From Planctomycetota bacterium (lineage in GTDB: Bacteria > Planctomycetota > GCA-002687715 > DRQF01): DNA of 9,689 nt. The stretch covers positions 1 to 9,689 of the forward strand of contig WFTN01000464.1 of assembly GCA_015485455.1 (NCBI GenBank). Direction: 5' to 3'. Shown piece by piece: positions 1 through 7,233 of this stretch. Both the position numbers and the translations under genes were made by a program. The notes beneath the pieces were generated by a model. The model did not search any database, had not been told where the DNA came from, and saw nothing but the letters and a program-made list of their open reading frames with translations. Within the stretch, counting starts at the first letter, position 1. Each line of letters begins with the position of its first letter.

Positions 1-2159
1 CAAGACAAACGCTTAAGAAATCGCGACTTTAGATAATTGAAATTCCTCTCGTCTGGTTTCTCCATATACCGATCGTAAGCTTCAATGCGCCCTAAATCAC
101 GAGGCCAAAAAGTCGCGACGATCTCGTTTTTCTCACGCTTCTGGTCTTGCCAATACTCCATCATCTCTTCAGCAAAAGTAGAGAGCGACAGATCTTCGTC
201 TCGACTCTCTAGAAGCCCCTGAATCGCCGATCGCATGTTAAAACGATAAGTACGGGCGCCAAAGAAGCCAGCTCGATGAGAAGCGTCTTGCACGGAATCA
301 GTGAAAGCGAGAAGCTTCTTGTCCTTATTGTAGGGCGTCAAATACTGTTCGGAGATGGCAACTGAAAGAAGACTCGGAGCCCGCGAGCCCAAGATACGCA
401 GAGCATCTTCGGCGCCACATTCAGGACAGCGAAAGAGAAAACGACGCCTCCGCCCTTCTCCAGAACAGGTCTGCTCGACGATAACATCCATTGCAAGCTC
501 AGGGTCGAGCTCACCATCACTGGCATGGCCAAGAGACAAATCTGACAGATCTAATCGGTGATTTATTAATTCGCCTTCTAACTTCCCAGGCAGAATAAAT
601 GCACTCATCGGGGCCTTCTCCAGCCATGCGTGCCCAATGTCGCTCCGCTTATCAAGCACCTGCTGTTTGGTTTGATGAATCCTGGCCGCGAAGCCAGAAC
701 AACCGCAGTCGCGACAATGACCGATTGGCAAATAGCGCGCGTCTTGAGTTGAATGAATCTCATCTTCCCATGCGAATGCGGGTGCGGTGTCAACACGACG
801 CATCAAGGCGCGAAGCTCACGCACCCACAACTGCACTTGAACGCTCAAGAATGGCGCTTCATCACCCTGCAATGTTCTTGTCCGCGCTTTAGAAATAAGC
901 GCCACATAGGACTCCAACAGGGCCCTACGTACTTCGGGGTCACGATCATTCCAACCGTCTTCTGCGTCTGACAGCGCCAGATCTATTTGGTCAAATGCCT
1001 TGGGCCTGCCCCCAATTATCTCCAGGAGAGATCGCAACAGACCATGACCGCTGAGGGCTTGCCCCAGCTCGAATGGGTTATCGAAGGTGCGACCAAACCA
1101 AATCCGCTCTTGGGCCTCATAGTATTCGGACACGGACGATGCCATGTCAGGATCAAGCTCACTCAATCCGACGTTGGGTGTGACTGTATCTTCAAACACA
1201 TCTCCCAATGCCTCATTGGCCGTTTGCCGATCCTCACGAACCAAAGAAGAACGATCGAACGTGACGCCAAAAATCTCTGAAGCAAACCGCGTCAAGGCTT
1301 TGTCAGAGTCAACATCTTCGCCGCCGATCGTTGCAGAAGTGCCCACACAACAAATACTGTGTTTGTCATGGGTGGGTACCCCAAGCCTCGCCTTCAATCG
1401 GCGAATCAAACAAGCGATGTCACTGCCTTGGGCGCCGTCATAACTGTGCAATTCATCAAGCACGAGATAGCGCAAAGTTGCTGGGCGATTGAGCCGCCAA
1501 AGGTCTGCATCCTCGGGTCGAAGGAGCAGGAAATCGAGCATCTTGTAATTCGTAAGCAAGATATCCGGCGGCGATTTGCGCAACACATCTCTTTGATCCA
1601 CCAGATGTTCACCGTCAGCTCGCCCATGGGTTCCTTTGCCTCCCACATAGAGCCCAGCCGTCACCCCAGAGTCTTTGAGGTGCTCATCATCGTGCAGCAT
1701 CTTCGCCAAGCGCCTGGCTTGATCACTGGCCAAAGCATTCATCGGATAGAGAATGATTGCCTTGATGCCATCAATACCCGCCTTGCGTTCTCGCACACAA
1801 TGATCGAGCAAAGGAAAGAGAAAACACTCCGTCTTTCCTGAGCCGGTACCTGTCGTCACCAAGGTGTGCTGAGGTTGCCGACCGTCTTTTGATCTAAGAT
1901 TGCGAAAGGCCTGTAGTTGATGAGCATAGGGAGGAAAACTTGGCATAAGATCAAGGGGTTGCTCCTCTGCAACAACATCGATCTCTCCGGTGCGAAAGGG
2001 CAAACGAACATCCAGCCACGGACCGCGGAATATGCCCCGCTCGCTCTCAAGAAACTCAAAGAACGCCGCAACAAATGCCTCATCGGCGAAACCAAAGGTT
2101 GCCCTCAGATAATCAAGGATACTCCGTCGAACTTGTTCAACAACTACGCTGGGAATCAT
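1..2159 (-). CDS. Very large DEAD/DEAH-box helicase, N-terminal 719 residues (gene runs off the left edge)
   Basis: This is an ATP-dependent superfamily 2 helicase, presumably acting on nucleic acid in the cytoplasm. Visible motifs, numbered from ATG 2159, are Walker A TGTGSGKT (103-110), LYPMNALASDQ (motif Ia region), LLTNYKMLDF, the DEAH-type box DELH (235-238) followed by SYDGAQG, and SAT (275-277). A cysteine cluster follows (C482, C485, C487 and C578, C581), probably binding zinc. The second RecA domain opens with LLAFTDSVQDASHRAGFF (FTDS at 619-622). These features fit the large helicases with a cysteine cluster, often ending in DUF1998, that include DruE of Druantia and relatives of DrmA and YprA. 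I cannot place it in a named system. The start is well supported: an in-frame TGA lies two codons upstream, and GGAG sits at ribosome-site distance. The remaining helicase motifs and the C-terminus lie outside the window. It is divergent from an HNH nuclease gene. Confidence 0.9.
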   Translation of the reverse strand, partial: MIPSVVVEQVRRSILDYLRATFGFADEAFVAAFFEFLESERGIFRGPWLDVRLPFRTGEIDVVAEEQPLDLMPSFPPYAHQLQAFRNLRSKDGRQPQHTLVTTGTGSGKTECFLFPLLDHCVRERKAGIDGIKAIILYPMNALASDQARRLAKMLHDDEHLKDSGVTAGLYVGGKGTHGRADGEHLVDQRDVLRKSPPDILLTNYKMLDFLLLRPEDADLWRLNRPATLRYLVLDELHSYDGAQGSDIACLIRRLKARLGVPTHDKHSICCVGTSATIGGEDVDSDKALTRFASEIFGVTFDRSSLVREDRQTANEALGDVFEDTVTPNVGLSELDPDMASSVSEYYEAQERIWFGRTFDNPFELGQALSGHGLLRSLLEIIGGRPKAFDQIDLALSDAEDGWNDRDPEVRRALLESYVALISKARTRTLQGDEAPFLSVQVQLWVRELRALMRRVDTAPAFAWEDEIHSTQDARYLPIGHCRDCGCSGFAARIHQTKQQVLDKRSDIGHAWLEKAPMSAFILPGKLEGELINHRLDLSDLSLGHASDGELDPELAMDVIVEQTCSGEGRRRRFLFRCPECGAEDALRILGSRAPSLLSVAISEQYLTPYNKDKKLLAFTDSVQDASHRAGFFGARTYRFNMRSAIQGLLESRDEDLSLSTFAEEMMEYWQDQKREKNEIVATFWPRDLGRIEAYDRYMEKPDERNFNYLKSRFLKRLS

Positions 2160-2314
2160 CCCTCACTCCATGCCAATCAGTCTCATGCCGAGCTTGAGCC
2201 CAATTTAGCAATCCTCCCCCTTCTGTCCAGTGAGCTCAAATGGAGGTCATTTGGTGACGAAATCCACAGCTCCTGCTACTATCAGGCCCAACGCAAGAGA
2301 TATAGAGGAATCGA
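2160..2314. promoter_or_regulatory. Divergent intergenic region between the helicase and HNH nuclease genes
   Basis: These 155 bases separate two genes transcribed away from each other, so promoters for both are expected here. For the HNH gene there is an extended -10-like TGCTACTAT at 2274-2282, about 30 bases before its ATG. No good -35 is seen at the right spacing: TTGGTG at 2251-2256 is about 20 bases away. AGAGGA lies 5 bases before the HNH ATG and GGAG lies just before the helicase ATG. No operator palindrome was noticed. The region is inferred to be regulatory from the gene arrangement; the -10 is a weak guess. Confidence 0.4.
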
Positions 2315-3211
2315 ATGGCTGTCACGCGACCCGAAGACAAGGATTTGCTCACAAAGCTCTTTGACGAAGTGGATGAATTAATGGATCCAAAGATCCGATC
2401 GCCTTGGAAAAGGGTCCGAAAACGACAAATCAAGCGGACTGACACCGATGGTTGGCATGGCGAACTGGCAAGAAACGGTGGCATCACCTTCGAAGTCTGG
2501 ATTGACAGGTGGGCCAGCGGCAAGGATGGTCTGCGGCAGTGGTGGTACGGTTTCGCCGGAGAAACCCCAATGGCCCGGCGAGCTATCGCCGAGGCGGCCC
2601 ATTGTATCGACCCCGAGATCAGGGTGCTTAATGACGAAGCACAAACACGCTCATTGTCGATCCGAGGTCACACTTCGCTAGCCGAAAAAATAGACTTAGA
2701 AGATTTTGATGAGATCATTTGGGAGAATTACGAATGGGAGCGAACTGCGTTCCTGGGAGTCTTTTCACGAAATCGTTCCTTGAACAACCCGCCTTATCTC
2801 CTTGCAGACGAGATCGTCGAGTTCTTCAGTACTCACTCTGCGGAATTCGTCGACTCAGAACCACTAATTTACCCAAAAGAAGGTCAAGATAAGGTCGTCA
2901 CTCATTTACGGAAGGAACGCTCCAATTCTTTTGTCCGCAACATGAAAGCTGCCCAAGGACCAGCCTGCGCTGTCTGCAGAACTGACCCACGAGAGATTTA
3001 TGGCAAGGAGGTCGGCGAGACCATCGTTGATGCTCATCACCTCATCCCACTTAAAGACTGCAAAAAGCCAAGACGTCCTCAGCGCCAGGACTTTGCCCTC
3101 GTCTGCCCCAATTGTCACAGAGCGCTTCATCGTCTTAAGAGCGGTACATCCGCAGTCAGTGTACTACGCCGCCTTGTGAAGAGAAACAGGGCGAGAAATG
3201 AGGCTAAGTAG
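2315..3211 (+). CDS. HNH endonuclease with unassigned N-terminal domain
   Basis: This is a probable DNA endonuclease of 298 residues. The C-terminal third carries an HNH module: a CxxC pair (C218, C221), DAHHLIPL (H241, H242), then a second CxxC followed by histidines in LVCPNCHRALH (C264, C267, H268, H272). This gives a four-cysteine zinc site plus a beta-beta-alpha metal active site of the McrA-like type. The first 200 residues include FEVWIDRWASGKDGLRQWW and a long acidic/aromatic stretch around 126-145. I do not recognise that domain; by position it could be a specificity or modification-reading domain. The start is good: a TAG in frame lies four codons upstream and AGAGGA precedes the ATG. 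It is divergent from the helicase gene, and its last 8 bases overlap the end of the convergent DUF3307-like gene. Nuclease plus helicase suggests a restriction-type pair, but that is inference. Confidence 0.85.
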   Translation: MAVTRPEDKDLLTKLFDEVDELMDPKIRSPWKRVRKRQIKRTDTDGWHGELARNGGITFEVWIDRWASGKDGLRQWWYGFAGETPMARRAIAEAAHCIDPEIRVLNDEAQTRSLSIRGHTSLAEKIDLEDFDEIIWENYEWERTAFLGVFSRNRSLNNPPYLLADEIVEFFSTHSAEFVDSEPLIYPKEGQDKVVTHLRKERSNSFVRNMKAAQGPACAVCRTDPREIYGKEVGETIVDAHHLIPLKDCKKPRRPQRQDFALVCPNCHRALHRLKSGTSAVSVLRRLVKRNRARNEAK

Positions 3212-3977
3212 AGAAGGCGCCCACGATCCATCCAGTGCTCAACGCCACAGTCATGCTGGATAAGGTGCCAACCAAGACATACTCAGCGAAGTCTGAATCG
3301 GCTTCCATTGCTTTTGACCGAACGATACCCTTAGCGGCAATCAGAAGGCCAAGAGCGCCATATTGCCCAGCCAGGACAAAGACATAAACGAGAATACGTT
3401 CGAGCACACCAATCTTCCAACCCGCTCTTCTCTTAGCAGCCCCGTCACTCCCAAGTTCATCGGCCTCTTCTTCCGCTGGATCATTTTTGGTCTCCGGCTT
3501 CGCTCCAAGAACCACACTCACCACAGTTGAACCACCACCCAAGATGAAACAAAATCCTGCCAAGGTGAAAAGCGAACCAGCCAAAGCGCCGGAATTCGTC
3601 GGGAGGACTAAGATCGGTGCCCTTAACGACAATTGATCAAAAGTCACAAGCAAAGGAATCACACAGAAAACAAACAAATGTCCACCAAGGCGAACGCCCC
3701 ATCTCAGGTCTTCAAGAGGAATGAGATGTCCAAGAATTTTGCAATTCGGCAGTTTCATCAACAACGACAAGACCGAGAATATCACGACCCAATGCAATTC
3801 ATGGACTATCAAGCTCATGACGATGCCAAACGCTAAGGAAGATGCGAATGCTCTCTTTGTCGTCTTGCTACTTGGCATTGGGTTGGCGAAATGGACCACC
3901 GACCATAGCAGCAATGGTTGGGCCCAAAGCAAGCGTGTTGATGGGGACAAGATGGATGTCAAATCGACTGGGGGCAT
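3204..3977 (-). CDS. Multi-spanning membrane protein with DUF3307-like C-terminus
   Basis: This is an inner-membrane protein of 257 residues with about six hydrophobic segments (near 14-30, 44-73, 97-113, 133-158, 190-218 and 233-253). A hydrophilic, acidic-then-basic cytosolic loop lies at about 159-189 (PETKNDPAEEEADELG, then KRRAG). The C-terminal stretch LERILVYVFVLAGQYGALG, then LLIAAK and FAEYVLVGTL, is the signature I associate with DUF3307 proteins. Members of that family are often encoded beside SatD-family proteins, as here. The N-terminal half matches the family less clearly. ATG 3977 was chosen; TTG 3980 directly before it is an alternative. The gene follows satD by 12 bases in the same reading frame, with a single TAG between them and no strong ribosome site of its own, so translational coupling is likely. 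Its biochemical function is unknown. Confidence 0.75.
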   Translation of the reverse strand: MPPVDLTSILSPSTRLLWAQPLLLWSVVHFANPMPSSKTTKRAFASSLAFGIVMSLIVHELHWVVIFSVLSLLMKLPNCKILGHLIPLEDLRWGVRLGGHLFVFCVIPLLVTFDQLSLRAPILVLPTNSGALAGSLFTLAGFCFILGGGSTVVSVVLGAKPETKNDPAEEEADELGSDGAAKRRAGWKIGVLERILVYVFVLAGQYGALGLLIAAKGIVRSKAMEADSDFAEYVLVGTLSSMTVALSTGWIVGAFST

Positions 3978-3989
3978 CAATGAACTCAG

Positions 3990-4643
3990 CTATTTTGGGA
4001 GACTCTCACTTGTGTGATCGATGAGGCTCTTCAAACCCCGCTCTACCAAGACATGCAATTCCCAATCGAGGTTCTTTGCATGCCTGCTAATATTCTGGAC
4101 GCTTTGTTTCCACTCAATGGACACATCTGTCATCGTTTTTTCTTTACGGAGCTCGCTTGCCACTGCTGATTGCTTCTTAGTCCAGCCTCGCCTTTGAGTG
4201 CTGAGGGTCTGCCCGAGTGCCGTCATCGGAACATCCATATCAGCGCCAAATCCTCGAAACCCAACACCTCCCTTTCGTCGTCTCAACTCGCCTGTCATTA
4301 AGTCACGAGCGAAATGAAAGGCTGGCCCATCGATAGCCCCCACCGGCCGGTCAAGGGACGTATGAATTTCACCCTTGCCCACGGCAATTCTCAAATCAAA
4401 CTGCATCTCCAAAGTCCACAAGATGTCAACGATGGGTGCCGAATGCTGAAGGAGCCCCTCACACTCGTCGCCCAATGTCAAAGTGAAAGGCGCAGCAATA
4501 TCCGCTTCATATTTTTCGTTCAATGAATTTAGCGCCTCTTGGAGGTCATCTTGAATCTGCCATCGATCATCTTTGTATTGCCGCTTTGATTGGACCAAAT
4601 CAGCCACGAAGGCATAGTAGTCGCGTGGATTCTTGTTTGTCAT
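3990..4643 (-). CDS. SatD family protein
   Basis: This 217-residue soluble protein of the SatD family is named after a gene in the Streptococcus mutans sat (secretion and acid tolerance) locus; its molecular role is not established. Family features seen from ATG 4643 are YYAFVADLVQSKR (D15), APFTLTLGDECEGLL (G58-D59-E60), LRIAVGKGEI (85-93) and IDGPAFHFAR (104-113). The C-terminal part, WTKKQ onward (about 154-190), resembles the helix-turn-helix found at the end of these proteins. The ADLVxS and GDE motifs, followed by a glycine-rich GxGEI strand, recall the metal-binding layout of class III nucleotide cyclases. That resemblance is my inference. The cysteine after GDE replaces the usual phenylalanine. 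ATG 4643 is preferred over an upstream TTG (4670) because GAGG lies 6 bases before it and conservation begins just after it. It is the first gene of an operon with the DUF3307-like gene. Confidence 0.88.
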   Translation of the reverse strand: MTNKNPRDYYAFVADLVQSKRQYKDDRWQIQDDLQEALNSLNEKYEADIAAPFTLTLGDECEGLLQHSAPIVDILWTLEMQFDLRIAVGKGEIHTSLDRPVGAIDGPAFHFARDLMTGELRRRKGGVGFRGFGADMDVPMTALGQTLSTQRRGWTKKQSAVASELRKEKTMTDVSIEWKQSVQNISRHAKNLDWELHVLVERGLKSLIDHTSESLPK

Positions 4644-4692
4644 AAGTGACCTCAACTCAACCGATTCCAATTGATAAATAGATATAAACCAA

Positions 4693-4761
4693 TATCAGTT
4701 GAAATATAATATTTAAACTTATTTCAATTGAAATAAGTTTATCAACTGAATTCAGTTGATA
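4693..4761. promoter_or_regulatory. Palindrome and TCARYTGA repeat array upstream of satD
   Basis: This AT-rich stretch lies 50-120 bases before the satD ATG. It contains a perfect 28-base palindrome at 4714-4741 (arm TAAACTTATTTCAA) and a perfect 22-base palindrome at 4740-4761 (arm TATCAACTGAA). The two share bases 4740-4741. The core TCARYTGA occurs at 4695-4702 (TCAGTTGA), 4724-4731 (TCAATTGA), 4742-4749 (TCAACTGA) and 4752-4759 (TCAGTTGA). A weaker cousin, CCAATTGA, lies at 4667-4674. The arms contain little G or C, so a Rho-independent terminator is unlikely. The best reading is an operator array for a dimeric repressor or activator of the satD operon, with its promoter embedded in it. 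A DNA-unwinding or cruciform role is possible. Confidence 0.6.
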
Positions 4762-5220
4762 TCAGAAAATCAATTAAAATCGATTGAGAACATAGAAACC
4801 AACTAGCCCATCTCCATTGTTCTTCCTCAAATCTGGGACACAAGCATGGCAAAGCCATCTCTTGCTTGAAACTTCTCCAAGATGTCAACGCGGGTTTTCT
4901 GAGAAACAGAAGCAAATATTAAGAAAGCTTGGGAATCTTCCGCTGAACGCTCCAAGAACATCAAAGAAGAAAGAGAAGACAAGTATCCTTCTCCCTTCCC
5001 CGCGATATTTAGCCACCAACTTCATGAATTCAAGACGCCAGAATGCCACTCCCGTATATCCAATCTATCAACAGAATTCCAAGCAAGGCGCTGCCATATT
5101 GGCCATCGCAGAGAGCCCGAGCATGTGTGCAAATCTGCGGTGTTGAAACCCAGACGAGACAAGCGGACATTCCCCAAGGTTAGGCAAGCCGAATCCAAAG
5201 GCCACATAGGAAAGTAGAAA
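4762..5220. other. Stretch without a supported gene
   Basis: No convincing gene, RNA or terminator is seen between the satD operator region and the end of the HNH-RuvB gene. The longest plus-strand reading (4817-5146, 109 codons) has no recognisable motif and biased, low-quality composition. A different plus frame is open for about 95 codons up to a TAG at 5215-5217 and looks somewhat protein-like (SKNIKEEREDKYPSPF, then KPRRDKRTFPKVRQ). It lacks a start codon after its upstream TGA, so at most it is the tail of a decayed gene. The first bases (4762-4800) are AT-rich like the repeat array. Confidence 0.4.
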
Positions 5221-7170
5221 TCAAACAGCCATGATCCCTTGAGGGGTCACTTCGATCAGGCCGTATTGCAAAAGTTCCGTCTCGACAGTTTCACGGAATA
5301 CTTGACGATCAAGTCCAACCGAACAAGCCAATCGGGCTTGGCCACATGGCCGGTTGCGTTGCCTAAGAAAGTTTAGAGTGCGGATGTGGTTGGGCCCGAA
5401 ACCTCGATGGTCCATGCGGCGTTGCTTCAGCGCCTGCTCAACCAAGGCTCTGTCGATTATTGAGTATTCGTTTGCCAAGAGATGATCTTCCACGGACGCC
5501 AAGAGGGAAAGAGCCTTCCTTGGCGTTCCCATGGAAGCCTGAGCAATCATCAAGGAAGCTTCCGAATCAATGGGAGCACAAGATGCTTGTGACACAATAT
5601 CCGCCAACTCCTCGTCGCTGTAACTCAAGAACTCTTCTTGCACAGTAAAGCGATCTCTCAGAGGTTTTGGCATAAGATTCGGATTCGTGGTGGCGCCAAT
5701 CACGCAAACCTTCTTCTTATCCATGACGTCATAAAGTAACTCAGCCACACTTCTGGGTAAGCCATGGATCTCATCAATGAACAAGACACAGCCATCAACA
5801 ACAGAAAGATCTTCCAAACAAGAAACAGCAACCCCAGTTCGTTCAATGAAGGGAGCTTCGGTCTCCACCGCAACCGCTCTTGCCATCGTGGTCTTCCCCA
5901 GCCCTGGAGGGCCAGTGAATAGAATGTGCCGAAGGGGCCGCTCAGCAACTCTGGCCGCCTGGCAAGCCACTCTCAGTCCTTCAATAACATGTTGCTGTCC
6001 TATGAGTTGCGAAAGATTCTTGCCCACGGCTTTGCCATGTTCAGGTGGCACACGTGTGCCACCATTTATTGCTTCAACAGAGATCCTAAGCCCTGAATGC
6101 CGAATCGGTTTAGCCAATTCGCGGCCATCTCGATCTGTGATCTTGATCTGATGAGGAGCCTGGCCCTTCACGACTAAGAATCCATCATGGATCATTCCGT
6201 GGCAGCGATTGCAAGCTGTTATCAAATTGGCAGCATCTGTTTTGCCTCCGTTCGCCCGAAAGACAATGTGATGGGCATGAAGATTCGATGCGCTGCCACA
6301 ATGCACACATCGCCCGCCATCTCTGGCCAAAACACGTTTGCGAAGAGCTGGGGAAGTGGGCGCTGCTTTTCCACCACCGACAACGTGAGCATCACAGTGA
6401 ATGGTACTCGCTTCCGCATCGCTCAATTCGATGGGCCCATCTTCCGTATTCACATGAGACTTGGCACAGCTTGGGCACTGCCCCACGGATACACGATAAA
6501 GCGAGTCTCTTGATTCTTGAATCCCTGGGGCACCAGCCATTTCACGAAGCCGGTATTCCGCCATGGCCAAGAGGACTTCCGCATCATCCAGCTCAGCCCC
6601 GGCCTCGGCACAGATCTTTCGTCTTGCCTGTTGCAGGATTTCATGAGCTGCCGGCGCTAGTTTTGCTCCGAACTGGAACCGTACGGAGGGAGTTCCCTTA
6701 CCATCTTTGCGAGGCGCCCTGCCAAATTCAGCGCCTCGCATCTGCGCTTCCAATTGATGGCAGGAAAGTTCCAAGGCCCGCTCCAACCACGCCGCTTCGT
6801 TCTCAGGAGTGGCCACAGAAACCAACAAGCGCAATTTTGACCACGCAAGATGTCCATCGCAAAATGCTTGGTCAATCAGTAGGAGTTCTCGCAAGGCTTT
6901 GCCCACAGCGACCAAGTCACGAGCATGCCGCCTGTTCATTGACAACCTTTGGCAAGCGAAGTGAACAGCACTTGAGAAACCAAGTTCTTGGTGCAACCCC
7001 CGTCTTTGCATGTCATCCAAATAAAATGACAAACTCCGCCGGGCAATGTCGTTCGAGCGATGGCTGCGCACAAGCGCCTGCTCAAGCTCTCTTGCTTCAA
7101 GCCCTGGACGTAAACGGATACAACAATTCTTTGATCTAACTGCCTGTTTTGTACTCATGAAAGTAACCAT
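5221..7170 (-). CDS. HNH endonuclease fused to a RuvB-like AAA+ ATPase
   Basis: This is one intact 649-residue chain with two enzymes. Residues 30-250 form a helical DUF222/13E12-like region typical of one class of HNH proteins (FLVSVATPENEAAWLERA-type helices near 116-133). Residues 276-330 are a complete HNH domain: C288/C291, AHHIV (H300, H301), GGKTDAANLI (N315), C320/C323, H324 and H328. From about 386 a RuvB-like motor begins: LSQLIGQQHVIEGLRVA, Walker A TGPPGLGKTT (419-428), Walker B LFIDEIH (463-469), sensor 1 GATTNPN (492-498), arginine finger LRDRF (R505/R507) and sensor 2 GTPR (548-551). A winged-helix C-terminus ends in LLQYGLIEVTPQG. All catalytic motifs are present. The RuvA-binding beta-hairpin of true RuvB is missing between Walker B and sensor 1. 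ATG 7170 is the first start after an in-frame TGA, though no strong ribosome site precedes it. Likely role: a motor-driven DNA nuclease acting on branched or invading DNA (inference). Confidence 0.87.
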   Translation of the reverse strand: MVTFMSTKQAVRSKNCCIRLRPGLEARELEQALVRSHRSNDIARRSLSFYLDDMQRRGLHQELGFSSAVHFACQRLSMNRRHARDLVAVGKALRELLLIDQAFCDGHLAWSKLRLLVSVATPENEAAWLERALELSCHQLEAQMRGAEFGRAPRKDGKGTPSVRFQFGAKLAPAAHEILQQARRKICAEAGAELDDAEVLLAMAEYRLREMAGAPGIQESRDSLYRVSVGQCPSCAKSHVNTEDGPIELSDAEASTIHCDAHVVGGGKAAPTSPALRKRVLARDGGRCVHCGSASNLHAHHIVFRANGGKTDAANLITACNRCHGMIHDGFLVVKGQAPHQIKITDRDGRELAKPIRHSGLRISVEAINGGTRVPPEHGKAVGKNLSQLIGQQHVIEGLRVACQAARVAERPLRHILFTGPPGLGKTTMARAVAVETEAPFIERTGVAVSCLEDLSVVDGCVLFIDEIHGLPRSVAELLYDVMDKKKVCVIGATTNPNLMPKPLRDRFTVQEEFLSYSDEELADIVSQASCAPIDSEASLMIAQASMGTPRKALSLLASVEDHLLANEYSIIDRALVEQALKQRRMDHRGFGPNHIRTLNFLRQRNRPCGQARLACSVGLDRQVFRETVETELLQYGLIEVTPQGIMAV

Positions 7171-7233
7171 GTTTAGGTCGAAACCGGTTCTTCATTGTAC
7201 AAACCAAGGGGGTCATTTCTTCCTCAGCGGAGG

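Noticed and set aside
1359..1841. A 160-codon plus-strand open frame, and several other plus-strand frames between 355 and 2381
   Set aside because: They lie opposite the helicase, whose frame carries all expected motifs in order; they show no motif of their own and are antisense shadows.
4714..4741. The 28-base palindrome as a Rho-independent terminator
   Set aside because: The stem is AT-rich with no loop and no following T-run of the right kind, and it lies upstream of satD rather than after a gene.
4693..4779. The TCARYTGA array as a CRISPR or plasmid iteron set
   Set aside because: Spacing is irregular (29, 18 and 10 bases), units are short and palindromic, and no Cas or replication gene is nearby.
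4817..5146. A 109-codon plus-strand frame in the gene-poor stretch
   Set aside because: It has no motif, no good ribosome site and unlike-protein composition; listed only as part of the empty stretch.
6288..7139. A 283-codon plus-strand open frame opposite the HNH-RuvB gene
   Set aside because: It is rich in His, Pro and Arg with no recognisable domain and is fully explained as the complement of a conserved two-domain gene.
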